This document shows, one piece after another, positions 35,909 to 48,200 of a stretch of DNA of 64,000 bases. The notes under the pieces are model-generated. The model was not told the origin of the DNA, searched no databases, and saw only the letters and a list, made by a program, of their open reading frames with translations. This DNA is from Cavenderia fasciculata (Eukaryota > Evosea > Eumycetozoa > Acytosteliales > Cavenderiaceae). The stretch lies in the NCBI RefSeq assembly GCF_000203815.1, contig NW_004457713.1:1-64000 (forward strand), written 5' to 3'. The position numbers were made by a program, and so were the translations under genes. How positions within the stretch are numbered: position 1 is the stretch's first letter; the number at the start of each line of letters is the position of its first letter.

Positions 35909-37162
35909 ATGACGATATTATTAAATAATGAAACCAATTTAATTTCAACAACAACAACAACAACAGGACACTCTGTAAACGATATTCATGGGGCATATTG
36001 TGCTTCAAATGCAGAGTGTTCATATCCCAACGGAGAATGTGTTGCTAATAGTTGTTATTGTAATCAATATATAGGAGGTAAAAACTGTTCCATTCCTTTT
36101 AGCGATGTTTTAGGAAAGAGGTACCAAGTATTTCAACTATTTTTTCTAGTCACCATTATATTGGTTACACTTTTCACAATTTTCCAGACATACAAATCAT
36201 TTAAAGTGTGGAAAATCAACAAAGTAGCCTATAAATTAAAAGCAGTAAACCATTTATTTGTATTATTTTTTTGTTTCTGTATGTATAGAAAATAAATAAA
36301 AAAAAAAGATTGTTGGTTGGTTGGTTGGTTGGTTTATAATAATTTAAATTTATTTACTATAGGGAGAATATTATATTTTGCAGCAGACCCATGGGGTTCT
36401 TCTGGTGCCTATCCAGATGCATTTCGTCAATTTTTGTATGGATTTCCAATTTATATACTTTTCACAGCATACGAGTTATTATTGATCTACTGGGCAGGTA
36501 CATTTCATAATGTACAGTCGGTAGATAGTGGTTCATTTTTTGTAAAGAAAACTAAACCTGCCTTTATCACTACCAATTCTGTGTGGTTTGCATTTGAAGT
36601 GATAAGAGTTGTGCTGGCAGCAATACGATCCTATTCCTTTGTGAGCATTCTCACCGTTGTATATAATATCTATGTATTTATCTCGTGTCTTGCCATAATG
36701 TGTGGATTCATCATCTATGGTGCTTTAATCTATAAAAGAATACAAGGTTTACCTACACACAAAGAAAAAAAGAAAAGCTACCTTAAGAAAAGTATGTACT
36801 ACTATTTTTTTGAACAAAAGACAAAAACCAAACTGCCGCCTAACAACATTTCATCATCATCGTCATGACAGTTATTGATAACTACAATATTCCTATCTGG
36901 TAGTATTTTATGTGTAATGATACCATCGATTATTTTCTATTTCTTAAAGTTTTTTGATGACCCTCTTGAAGCGCTCTTGGCAGAAAGCATCATACATGCC
37001 ATCGAAATTATTCTAATAGTAGAGTTGTTAATCGTAATGAAACCTAAAGAATCATACAATCACAGTCACCATCAACAACAACAACAACAAACAAAATCAC
37101 CCTCATCCCCAATTGTCTCAAACAATGGAGCCTCTGTGGGTGTCGATTCACCAAAATCATAA
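35909..37162 (+). CDS. EGF-like, multipass membrane protein
   Basis: Exons 35909-36278, 36363-36791, 36872-37162. An extracellular Thr-rich start leads to one EGF-like Cys module (CASNAECSYPNGECVANS, CYCNQYIGGKNC). About seven hydrophobic segments follow: FQLFFLVTIILVTLFTIF, HLFVLFFCFW, FPIYILFTAYELLLIYW, a pair near VWFAFEVIRVVLAAI and VYNIYVFISCLAIMCGF, LLITTIFLSGSILCVMI, and an acidic-flanked last helix. The layout recalls plant THH1/TOM1/TOM3 and GPR137-like proteins, a tentative link. Exon 2 and exon 3 are out of frame by one base; reducing an A7 run (36765-36771) to A6 gives KEKRKATLRK followed by LLITTIF and restores a 362-aa protein. Localisation is probably plasma membrane or endolysosomal. 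Confidence 0.7.
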
Positions 37163-37269
37163 ATAATAAAATTGTTTTCATGAACATTCATTGTCACACA
37201 ATTTTGAGAATTCTTTATTGATTAATAGTTATCAGTTTGTTTAATATTTAAATATACATACAGAAAAGG

Positions 37270-38257
37270 ATGACAGGTTCAAGAAAATTCTTTGTTGGAG
37301 GAAACTTTAAATGTGTATGATCATTTGTTCAACAACAAGAACAACCCCCCCCTAATGAATTCAAAAAACTAACTTTGATCTCTTTACTCTTCTTCTTCTT
37401 CTTCTTCTTCTTACATCCTTTAATAGAATGGAAATAAAAGTTCATTGCAAACATTGATTGAATCAATTATTAAATCTACATTACCTGCCTCTGAGATTGT
37501 TGGTAAGTTAATTAATGACTTGCATGTCAGACAGCTCAACCTCTTATCCCTCTTCTTCTCCCAACTAATCCCCTCTTCTCTATTTTATTGTTTATTTGTA
37601 GATATTGTTGTTTCACCACCATCAATCTATTTGGAATATGTTAATCAACTTGTTGGACAAAGAGTTCAAGTAGCCGCTCAAAATTGTTACTCTGAGACCA
37701 AGGGTGCTTATACTGGAGAGATTTCAGCCGAGATGATCGTAGACATTGGTCTCAAGTGGGTGATCCTAGGTCACTCTGAAAGAAGAAACTTGTTCAAGGA
37801 AAGCAACCAACTCATTGCCAAAAAGACACAACATGCTCTCTCTCAAGGTCTTTCTGTCATCTTTTGTATTGGTGAACTCTTGGAACAAAGAGAAACCAAC
37901 AAGACCGAACAGGTATTGGACGAACAACTTGGTTTCCTCCTCAATGGTGTCGTTTCAGATTGGTCAAAGGTAGTTATTGCCTATGAACCAGTTTGGGCCA
38001 TTGGCACTGGAAAGACTGCTTCACCACAACAAGCTCAAGATGCCCATGCTTTTATCAGAAAATGGTTATCGGAAAAGGTCAGCAAAGAAGTTGCCAATGC
38101 TACCAGAATTCTCTATGGTGGTTCTGTCACTGCAACCAATAGTGCTGAACTTTCAAAACAACTAGATGTTGATGGGTTCCTTGTTGGTGGTGCTTCCCTC
38201 GTAGCTAGTGATTTTGTTACCATTATTAATACTGCCAATCCAAAATCTTATCTTTAA
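37270..38257 (+). CDS. tpiA: triosephosphate isomerase
   Basis: Glycolytic enzyme interconverting dihydroxyacetone phosphate and glyceraldehyde-3-phosphate. Exons 37270-37314, 37427-37502, 37602-38257; total 777 nt, 258 aa, the normal size. Catalytic residues visible: Lys14 (GGNFKC), His98 (ILGHSERR), Glu169 ([15 protein letters not shown], which also begins the flexible loop), with phosphate-binding ILYGGSV and FLVGGASL near the end. The first exon is 15 codons, ending exactly after the catalytic-lysine block. The short N-terminus shows no targeting signal. Confidence 0.97.
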
Positions 38258-38434
38258 AAAAAAAATAGAAAGAAGAAATAATAAATGACAATTAAACAGT
38301 GCATGTCATAATTGAATTGTTTAATAAAATGTAATGTACTGTGTGTATTGTTGAATAAATAGAATAACAATTGTCCTCTGGCTGGTATATAAAAACAAAT
38401 GAGCCGACAACAGAGAGAGAGAGAGAGATAGAGA

Positions 38435-39499
38435 TTAATGCAAAACTGTAGCTCCACCGAAACCAAAACCTATAAAATTTTGGTTAATATCACTGTAGTT
38501 CTTTTTAATTGTAATTCCTATCATTATACTAACCTTTGACACCATATTTAGATTCGTAGCATCGTGGACAAAAGATTAAACCATTCTTCTCACTGTATGA
38601 TCCACTGACCAATGATTTCTTGCAAAAAAAACATGAAAAACAACTAAATGATAAAAAATAAATATATAAATACCTTTTTCCTCAAAATTCTTCAAATCAA
38701 ATAGTTCTTCTTCTTCTTCTTCTTCTTCTTTTTCATTTTCTTCTTAATCTTCTTGTTTGATTCTTCTTTCTTGACCTTACGTTCTATGCCAATCTCTTCC
38801 ATTAAAGACCTTTGATTCATTTGCATAAGCACGCTTTCCACATCTTGGACAGTTGGTTGGGAAAAGTTCAATCGCCTCCTCAAATACCGGTTGTGTAAAT
38901 GTTTGGACCGGTTGTTGTTCTACGACTGTAGTTTCATTCTTTGGTTGCACATCAAAAGAGTCTGTTGCATTTCCATGACCATATCCTTTCTTTAATTAAG
39001 GGTTGTAATTAGAAATTTAATTGTGTGATTGTCATTGTGATGTGATGTGATGTGATGTGATGTGATGTGATGTGATGTGATGTGATGTGATGTGATGTGA
39101 TGTGATGTGATGTGATGTGATGTGATGTGATGTGATGTGATCTTAACAAGTATACTCTAGAGAATACATACAAGACGGAACAATCTGTCATAATCAGTCT
39201 TGCAATAAATCTTTCCACCAGATTCTGAAAACTATAAACCACAAATAGAGAGATTTTTTGGGGACCCAAACCAAGAGAGAGAGAGATAGAGAAAGAAAAC
39301 ATGTTAGATTTGTGAAAAGATAGATTCTCTACTGAAAAGGTAGAGAAAGAGAGTGGTAACACTATACATTTGACTTGTCCAAAAGCTTGTTGCAATGAGT
39401 ACACTTGAAGCAAAGAGATTTATGATAATATTTTCCTTCAGCTAGTACCCATTCTGCTTGATAGACTGTTTTGTTACATGTAGCACAAATTTGGGACAT
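38435..39499 (-). CDS. two-LIM-domain protein
   Basis: Five exons: 39499-39368, 39231-39172, 38989-38781, 38643-38534, 38469-38435; total 546 nt, 181 aa. LIM 1 starts at once (MSQICATCNKTVYQAEWV, then CFKCTHCNKLLD and YCKTDYDRLF). After a Gly/His linker (KGYGHGNATDSF) and a Pro/Gln-rich stretch, LIM 2 runs CPRCGKRAYANES, GRDWHRTCFSCFFCKKSL, FCPRCYESKYG. The protein ends GFGFGGATVLH. Size and layout fit the dictyostelid LimC/LimD group of cytoskeletal adaptors that bind actin-rich cortex; the exact orthologue is uncertain. None of the exons is long, so the gene is easily missed; all junctions are in frame. Intron 2 contains a 105-nt pentamer repeat. Confidence 0.9.
39036..39140. repeat. TGATG pentamer array in LIM intron
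   Basis: About 21 near-perfect copies of the 5-nt unit TGATG, located in intron 2 of the two-LIM gene (between 39172 and 38989 on the minus strand). The unit is transcribed as CATCA repeats in the pre-mRNA. Confidence 0.95.
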
Positions 39500-39845
39500 T
39501 CTTCTTTTGTTGATTTGTTGTTTGATAGAAATAAAATAATTGAACCAACAAGCTTGTTCTCTCTCTTGGTTTGGGTCCCCAAAAAATTAAAATAAATAAA
39601 AATCAACGCCCCTCCTTTCTTTGAATTCTTGGATGGATGTATTGGTTCATTCAATGCTGGACATGATCATTTATGATGTATATTTAAGTATTATTTCAAA
39701 ACATGTTGGGGCCAGATCACCCAATAATGATTATTATTGTCACAAATTTACCTCCCAATCTAGATTGTCAGATGATGATTAAATGATGATCTACTATTAT
39801 TATTATTATTATTATTATTATTATGAATAATACCAATTTGTAAAT

Positions 39846-40278
39846 TTATTTCTCCATTTCATGTTCTACTCCACGTATATACAAAACATTATTACATCTT
39901 ATTAAAACTTCACCAAGCGTATCAATCATTGTACCATCTATCCACTCTTCTGTAGCTGCCAATTGTAAATTCATATAGTTATCTACTGATGCTAAAATAC
40001 CTCTATATTCCATACCTCCCCATTTTAATCTGACTGCTACCTTTTTACCTTTGAGTTCATATAAAAATGGTTTGGGTGATAATGATTCTACTTTGTTCTG
40101 TTTGTCGAATCATTTACAAGTCGTTCGTTGTTTTAATATTATTATGGTGTTGTTTGTGGGGGGCAAGAGAGAAAGATATATAGAGAGATAGAGAGAAAGA
40201 TAAAAAAGATATAGATTAGTTATTTGTTCATCGTCTATAACATCTATCTACTATAGTAGTAAAGTGACTTCTTACCAT
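39846..40278 (-). CDS. snrpF: small nuclear ribonucleoprotein F (SmF)
   Basis: Core subunit of the heptameric Sm ring on spliceosomal snRNAs. Exon 2 (40097-39846) encodes [39 protein letters not shown]-type Sm motif 1 ([23 protein letters not shown]) and Sm motif 2 ([16 protein letters not shown]), a near-textbook SmF of 84 aa. It has no internal ATG at its start. The best start is an exon consisting only of the ATG at 40278-40276, directly followed by a GTAAGAAG donor; the intron then ends at ACAAACAG. The A-rich context and phase fit. Too short and split for ordinary ORF listing. Confidence 0.9.
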
Positions 40279-40493
40279 TGTCTATGAAATATCTATATGT
40301 ATATATGTATATGTTCTCTTTTCTACTAAATATTTAGACTGAAAGAGTATAATCGATTGATAATACTAGTACTAGTATAGTTAGTTATAGTATGCACTTT
40401 TTTTTGGGTGAACAATGAATCGATCAGGCGCACAATAAAAATGATGAACACAAATATGAAAATTCAACAAAAGCGATTTATTTTAAATTTAAA

Positions 40494-42289
40494 TTATAAA
40501 GAGAAGTGATCAACTATTTTATCATTTCCAAGCCAATTATAAAATCTTTGTTTCTTTAATTCATTAAAATACTTTTGGTACATTACATTTCCTATTTTAT
40601 ATGATCGGTAATTATTTTGATTATTATTATTATTATTATTATTATTATTTTGATTATTATTATTATTATTAATATCTTTTTTATCGATTTGAAAATAAGA
40701 GTTAAACAAAGAAGATATTTTAGTAAATGATAATAACATTTGGTATTTTGACAATGAAGATCTTTGAGAAGGTTGATCAAAATTTTTGGCGCAAGTTCCC
40801 ATCTTTTTGCCTGAACCAGATAGGGTTACTTCTAGAGTTGATGGATAACTATAGTTAATTGCTAAACAAGATTGGTTTGATATTGTTAGATAATGGTCGA
40901 CCAAATATTGTTCCATTTTAATGATTATACGTACACAATCCAGAAGGAATAGCAATATTTCCATTTCTTTGTTGTTTTTTACTTGTATTTCCAGTGCCTA
41001 GTACAATTTGTTCCATGATTTGTTTAGAGTGCTGAAATTGATTATTTGTGGCCAAGTATTGACATTTTTCATTGACTTTAAAATAATCACTTGGTGGATG
41101 CAGAGATATATTTACTCGATCGAATAGGGCCCTGGTCAAGCTAGGCTGGTTGTATAAATCTCCAACAATGATTGAATCCAAATAAATTGGTGACACAAAC
41201 AAAGACAATAGAGATCCTTGAATGCCAACAATATTCCACTTGGCAATCTTGTCAGAACACGACATACTCTGTGTTTTCTCACCTCGACCTGGTTTAATTC
41301 TTAGTGATCCAGCTTGGTGGTAATCTATACCTTGTTCCTTTTTATCTTGAGGTTCACCCGCTACAGTTTTAGCACCTGTCCTCTGTATATCAAAACTTGT
41401 TACAGTATGTTTAATTTTCTTTTTCTCTCTCTTTTCCTCTTCTTGTATTTCTTCTTGTATTTCTTCTTGTATTTCTTCTTGAATTTCTTCTTTATTGTTT
41501 GAAATTGGAAATATCGAACAATCACCACCTATATGCACAATAAAATATTATTAGTTGATGGTGGTAAGTTGGATTCTAAAATCATTTATAATTTTGATAC
41601 ATACAAGGAGTTTGATTTATATACAAATGTAGTGATATATTATCTTTTAATTTAAATCTGAAAGGATATTTTCCAGTGTCTTTTTCCTCCCCTTCTTCTT
41701 TTTCTTCTTCATTTTTCAAGTGTGAAGGTATCAAATCCAATAATATGGATGAATAGGTTGCAGGTGATGTTAAAATACACTCCAATTCATTATATAACAT
41801 TCTTTGAAATGACCTTTTGCATATTATTTCAGCATGAGAATCATTGACAGTGTCACCATTCTTACCGATTGCACTTGGACCAAGACATCTATTTCCAGTA
41901 CCCATTGACAGTATATGAGAGATTGTATAACCACCACATGAAGAGAGATCAACACTACTGCTGCTGCTGCTTGTTTGTTTATTATTATCCTCCTTTTCTT
42001 CGTTCAATACCATAACCAATGCAGCCATTACTGTCCATTCTCTATCTTGAGGCTTTCCTTTTTTTGGTAAATTCTTTTCAAAATGATGATGACATGCTTG
42101 TGATATCTTGTCTGCAAACTCTGCATCATCTTTCCACCTTGATTGTTTAATAGTAGTAGTAGCAATAGATCTACTACTACTTCTACTACTTTGGTGGTTC
42201 ATTATGACCTTTTTACTTTCCTCATCGTCGACAACATTATTGTTGTTGTTGTTGTTGTTGTTGTTGCTTAAAAGAGGAGATGCCATCAA
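40494..42289 (-). CDS. adat1: tRNA-specific adenosine deaminase 1
   Basis: Converts adenosine 37 of tRNA-Ala to inosine. Exons 42289-41605, 41528-40935, 40861-40494; total 1647 nt, 548 aa. Zinc and proton-shuttle residues: His152 and Glu154 (NDSHAEIICKRSFQRML), Cys229 (TPCGDCS, created by splicing) and Cys319 (MSCSDKIAKWN). RIKPGRGEKTQS before the last Cys is typical of the ADAT/ADAR family. The second intron removes 73 nt from GTACGT to TTGTTTAG and joins IPSGL to SINYSYPSTLEV, explaining an apparent frame break. Exon 2 contains four tandem EEIQ units. Asn-rich N-terminus. Close to two ATGs at the start. Confidence 0.93.
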
Positions 42290-42646
42290 TACGCAAGAGT
42301 AAAAAGGTCATAATGAACCATGCACCAAATTCAATGCAACGGTACGAGAGAAAAAAAAAGTTTGTGTTGAATTTTTTTGTTTGAATGATTCTCTTTGTCC
42401 CAAACCAATAGATTTAATAACCGACCCAAACATAATTACGAATACATATATATTAAATTATTTATTCATTATTGTATAATACTGCGCACAAACAAACAAT
42501 CACCAAATAGATAGATAGATAGATAGATAGTCAATAGATTTACATCATCACCATCATCATCGTCATCATAATCATTCATTAACATATCATTAACAACATA
42601 TATATATATCTAAACAAAACACACCTCAATACACTCTCTTTTACAA
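42290..42646. promoter_or_regulatory. divergent promoter region, adat1 and secreted protein
   Basis: About 360 bp. It holds an AGAT tetramer run (about 42509-42531) followed by CATCAT repeats. A TATATATATCTAAACAAAAC stretch precedes the secreted-protein ATG and is a plausible core promoter. No gene seen. Confidence 0.4.
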
Positions 42647-43615
42647 ATGAAGTTAACAACTACGATATTTATAATAGTTGTTGCTTTAGCGCTATTTAGT
42701 GACACTGTATCACCACAGGGTATATCTCATTATAGTCAAAGTGGTGGAGGTAAGCCAGGTCAAGTATCAAACTATATCAACGAAATCAATGTTGGTGGTG
42801 CTCTGAGCAGCACAGGAAAGAGTCGTTATGACTGGAGTTGGTGTAGACTATGGATATATGATGCAGTGTCACAGTACAAAGCATATGCTGACTTTCATCC
42901 ACGTGTCGATGAATTCACTTCTCTAAGAATCGAAAATTGTATGTTATAACAACAACAACAACAACAAACAAACAAACAACAACAATATAATTTCTAACCA
43001 TACTTTTTTTCTTTTTCTTTTATTGTAGCAAATACATCTATCATTTTTAACCAAAATGTAACTATTTGGTTGGATTTCCCAGGAACTAAAAATGTAACAA
43101 CCTTTATTTACGATAGAGTTACTTGTGATAATACTTCGGCAGCTAATCCAGAAGGTTGCAAAGTAGATCCTCCACCAGAGTTTATACTCACAGAAAAGAA
43201 TTATACTGTCACCCAAAACTTGACTCTCCCACCAAAGCGTGTCTACGATCCAGACAATAATGCAATTGTAAACTACTTTACCGCCATTGTACAGCTAGAC
43301 AATGGAAATATTATCGATGCTGCATGGGATGGTGATAGAGACACTGGTATTTGCAATGATTGTGAAAAGTGTATCGATGGTCAATGTGCAGTCTCGCCAA
43401 ACACAATGAAATGTGATGAAACAGGATGTAATCTCAAGATTTTCCTTGCTTGGGCTGGTGTGGACAAACAAAAGAAACCATGCATTAGTATAAGCAAGAT
43501 TCCATCTGCCTTTAGAAAGTACAGTTTCACTCCAATCTCACAACTCGGAATGGGTCTTGTTGGAGACTTTTTGGAAAGAGTCATAGGAAATACAAACAAT
43601 CCAAATACTGCCTAA
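42647..43615 (+). CDS. secreted Cys-containing protein, unknown family
   Basis: Two exons (42647-42938, 43029-43615), 292 aa. A clear signal peptide (MKLTTTIFIIVVALALFSDT) is followed by a Gly/Ser stretch and a domain with conserved-looking Trp/Cys (YDWSWCRLWIYDAV). The middle has several N-glycosylation sequons (NTSI, NVTI, NVTT, NLTL). A tight Cys cluster reads ICNDCEKCIDGQCA, then CDETGCNLKIFLAWAG. The C-terminus ends without an obvious anchor or GPI signal, so secretion to medium, vacuole or matrix is likely. I do not recognise the family; it looks dictyostelid-specific. Confidence 0.75.
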
Positions 43616-43896
43616 ACTCATCATCATATGATTTCTCTCTCTTTCTTCTTTTTAAAACAAAAACAAACAAATTCACTTGTTAAAATAAATAAATCAACTC
43701 AAATCCGCCATGTTAACATTATCTGTGTTTGTATTTTAACAAATAAGTTTTAATGATGATGGTTAAATTTTTTATTTACAATTATTATTTTTTTGGGTAA
43801 AAAAAAAAAAAAAAGACAGAGTCTTTTTAATTGTTTTCCATCTTTTCTTTTTTTTTGGATTAAAAAAGTTTTGATGGAACTTTTTTTGTTATTTTT

Positions 43897-44075
43897 TTAC
43901 TTTGATTTCTTCTTGGGAGCAGATGTCTTTTTGGTGGCAGACTTTGTAGTTGACTTTTTCTTGGCAGCAGCTTTGGGAGTCTTCTTTACAGTGGTTTCTT
44001 TCTACAAAAGATCAAATCATTATATATAGTTGGTTAGTTTGTTGTTTTGAAATTGATTCAATTTAATAAATCGAG

Positions 44076-44110
<35 letters not shown>

Positions 44111-44395
44111 TTTGCCTTTGTAGCTTTCTTTTTAATGGTGGAAAGTTGTTCTAAAAAAAAATAATTAAATAATTAAATAAATTGAGAATCGATTGGGTTA
44201 GCGCACTCCTCTACACCATATTAATAGATATATATAAAAATAAAATTTTGTTTGGGACGTACCAGTTTGAGAGAAACGTTTGGGTGGAGTAATTTTTCTC
44301 GTAGAAGTAGAAGTTGGAGGTAGAACTTGAGTTGGAGGACGTCTTGTAGCGGGTTTCTTCTTGGTTACTGATTTTGTTTCTGCTTCTGTTGACAT
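43897..44395 (-). CDS. small Lys/Ala/Thr-rich basic protein
   Basis: Three exons (44395-44263, 44150-44110, 44001-43897), 92 aa, all junctions in frame. The sequence is almost entirely Lys, Thr, Ala, Pro and Ser (MSTEAETKSVTKKKPATRRP at the start; KKTPKAAAKKKSTTKSATKK near the end), like a histone H1 tail. The winged-helix domain of true H1 is missing. Probable nuclear, nucleic-acid-binding protein by composition only. The short repetitive exons make the model less certain than its neighbours. Confidence 0.62.
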
Positions 44396-44958
44396 GGCTG
44401 ATGTTCTTCTAGGGGTCTACTATTAATCTATTTAAATTTATGTACTGTTTGGATGAGTTGGTAGCTAAAACTACAGTTGTTAAGTGACGTTGAATATAAA
44501 TTACAGTGAAGCTAATTTCTTGAAGCGATAATTGGTAATTGTTTTAATTTTTTTATTAGAATATAGTCAACAGGTTATAATTCATTGTTATCAATTTCTT
44601 GTTGATTTTAAAGCATACCTAAAGAATTTATTTATTTAGTTGTCTCTCTTTTCTAAAATTGTTGTGATCGAATGACTACAAAATAATTCCTATGGCAATA
44701 ATATTTTGTTCAAAAAAAAAAAACAAAAATCGAAAATTTTTTTTGAATTTAACCCCCAATCAACGGCTAAAAAGTGGGAACCCTCTCTCTCCAACCCAAC
44801 AATGAGCACTAGTAGTATATGTATGCATACTAGAGTATATGTATAGAATAGCATGGTCACCGCCGCGTGTTGGTGTAATCAATATACAAAAAAAAAAATT
44901 GATTTTTTGAAAAAATTATTTATTATTATTATTTAAATAGTTGGCTGATGTGCTGGTA
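44396..44958. other. intergenic, no gene seen
   Basis: About 560 bp upstream of the basic-protein gene and downstream of the kinase gene (same strand). Mostly A/T-rich, with a GC-richer island at about 44755-44880 containing a near-palindromic ACTAGTAGTATATGTATGC stretch. No exon-like frame, no tRNA seen. Confidence 0.4.
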
Positions 44959-45162
44959 TTATTTTAGTTGATCAAAAATTTTTCTTTTATCTGTTACTAA
45001 GTGTTGAGATGCATCAATGTGATCGTCTTGGTAGAATACAGATTTTCTTTCATTGTTGTTGTTGGATGATGACGACAATGAAGAGGGCATTAACGAAGAT
45101 GTTGATGACGAGAGAGATGGTTGTTGTATAATAATATTATCAGATGAACTTGAAAGTGAATC

Positions 45163-45210
<48 letters not shown>

Positions 45211-48200
45211 GACTAGTACAGAGTTATGTTGTTGGTGGTTTAATGGTGTCATTGATGGTGACGACATTGGTGATGAGGTTGGTGACATTTTATTGGGTAT
45301 CGATGACATTCTTTTAAGTATGGGTGCTGCCTTTGCATGTGGAATCGTTGGCGATGATGATCCACTACCACTACTAATTGAAGAAGTTCTACTTGTTGTT
45401 GTTGTTGCTGTCAATCCCTTTTCGATTGGGATCCCTGGGGAAATTGGGACACTTTCAATCGAACTACTACTGGCACTATTGGTTATAGTTGCGGTAGTGG
45501 GTGACAGAGTACTGTGAATAACTGGTGCCGAGAGTGGACGGAAACCAGAACCACCACCAGGTGAGTTTGTAATACTACTACTACTAGAGAGTTCAACAGA
45601 TTTTCCTCCTTGTTGTCTTTGAATTAAAATCGGTGAAGAACATCTATTCTTTTCATCTGTTGTTTTTTGTTGTTGAATGATTTGTTGTTGTTGCTTTAAA
45701 TCATCCATTGATTGAATAAGAGGTTGTAGTTTTTGAGCGACTACGGTTGATATTACATTTTGTAATTCTCTGTTGATGTGAGAAAAGATACTATTTTCAA
45801 GTTGTTTAAAGTCATTCTTTATGTCTTGAACGAGTTTGCTATTTTGTGTATCGATATACGAGAGTAACTTGTTTTCCATTCCATTAATAACCTCACTAAA
45901 CTCTGCACGAGTAAATGTATTTTGGTTTACCAGAGGAGTAGGAAGAGCAGGTAATGGTTTTTGTGGTGGAAGTGATGATTTCTTGTGGAGAGGTTTCTTT
46001 TTCTTTTTTACAACCATTGTTCCAGTTGATGAATATTCTTCATCGTCGTCATCATTGTTTTCGTCGTCGTCATCATCATCATCATCATCATCATCTTCCT
46101 CTTCTTCTTCTTGTTCTGCGTCATCATCGATTGATTGATTTTTATGACCATGGAATACAGTTGTACTAAAGGCATCTATTTCTTCTTCTTCATCATCGTC
46201 ATCGAGATTTTGAAGGGCAGCAGCTCTTTCATCATCCTCTTCTTGGAAATCTCTACAAGTTTCATACATTCCTTTAAATACCATTGTACCCCGAGTAGCA
46301 GTACCAAGTTGATACTGCTGTTTGTTATCACCACCATTGGAATCTACTGTATAGGATGTTGATACACTTTCATAATCATTTACTTCTCTATCTGGTTGCA
46401 TTGGTTGATGATGTTGATGTTGATGATGATTATTATTATTATCATTGTTGTTGTTCTTTTGATTCTTTTTAATTTCATCATATTTCTTTTTTTTAATTCT
46501 AAAAACTTGGTTGATGAGGTCAGCCAATACTTCAGGACCTCTAGTCTTTTTCAAGAATGGATGGTTAAGTAGTTCCTTTGGTGATGGTCTCTTTTGAGGA
46601 TTCTTGATGAGACATTTTGCTAGGAAATCATTCATTAGAGGTGACCATTTCTTTGGTTCGTTAAATGTTGGAGGTGGCCAAATGGGTACCATTTTCATAG
46701 CTCTCATTGGGTTCATATCCATGTGAGGTGGTAGTCCATCTGCCATTTCAATAATAGTGATACCCAATGACCATATATCTGCTTTGTAATCATAGGATTT
46801 CTTTAAAATAACTTCTGGTGCCATCCATAATGGTGTACCAATCATTTCCTTTGATTGATCAAATGCTCCATTTAATTTTTCACTTACTCCAAAGTCTTTA
46901 AAAAAAAAAAAAAAAAAAAGAGTTAATTGATAAATAATATGAATGATGATAATTTGAATGACATACCAGCAATTTTAACTTCAGAACTTTCAGAAAGTAA
47001 AATATTAGCAGCCTTTACATCACGATGAATAATATTTTGACTATGTAGATAAATGAGTCCTTTTAGGGTATTCTTAACGACAAAGGCAATTTGTGATTCA
47101 TTTAAAGTCTTTTCAGTAGATTCTATAATGTCTCTAATTGATCCAGATGAACAAAAATCCATTAAAATCTTTTAAAAAAAAAAATAATCGTTGTAAATAT
47201 TTTTGAACGACATTATATACTTATTATTTGATTGTTTTGTTATGTAATTACATACCCAAATTTTATCATGATTTTGAAGTGAACCAAAATAGGAAACAAC
47301 ATTTGGACTTTTACAATTCTTTAGGATATTAATTTCATTTTGAAGTGATTGACTCTCTGATTCTTTCATTTCGATTACTTTGATTGCCAATGTAAATCCA
47401 AGATCTTTGTGTGTACCCTTGTACACTGAACCATAGGCACCGTCACCCAATTTTTCATCCAACACAAAATCATTGTGACCTGTCCACTTTAGATCAAAGT
47501 CTACATGCATCTTGTGAATTACATTGTAAGGTGTTGATATTTCTGTGCTTGGATCAAACTTTTGTGACTTTGATCTCTTGTGGTGTGATTTGCTACTACT
47601 GCTGCTGCCTGACAATGATGCAGTTCCTCGGTGGAATATTTCTACAGGATTTAAAAGTTGTGCTGTCTTTTTAAATAGACTCTTTCCTCCACTACCACTT
47701 GTATTATGTTGTGATTCCGTCGTTGTATTATCATCTTGTCCTAAAATGGTTGCTGCTTTGTTTTTCTTTTTAGATGATGATGATGATGATTTCTTGTTAT
47801 TGTCTACACTGTTGTTTATTTGTTCTGATGAAGATGGTGATATGATAGCAATGGGTGAAAGAGGAATATGATTAAAAAGATTGGTGGTAGATGTAGAGGC
47901 ACTGCTGACAGCACTAATATTAGTAGTACTACCAGCACTGTTGTTACTACTACGACTACGATCACTATTGATGGTTTGTGTTGGTGATAGTGATCCAGCA
48001 GAATCATCAGATTTTATAGATGTGTTGCTATATTGTCGAGTGAGTGGATTCACTTGCAATGGTGATGTTGTTATGGTATTGTATTGATTACCATTGCTGC
48101 TACTATGTTGTTGTTGTTGTTGTTGTTGGTGGTGTTGGTGGTGTTGTGAAAATGTGGTGGCACTAGACAATGATGTTGAACTATCAGATCTTGTTGAATC

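Noticed and set aside
40918-40964. Apparent frameshift in adat1.
   Set aside because: A 73-nt GTACGT to TTTAG intron joins the exons in frame and restores a family motif, so the gene is intact.
45053-46362. Plus-strand Asp/Ser/Cys-rich ORFs within the kinase gene.
   Set aside because: Antisense shadows of Ser/Gln/Asp repeats in the kinase tail.
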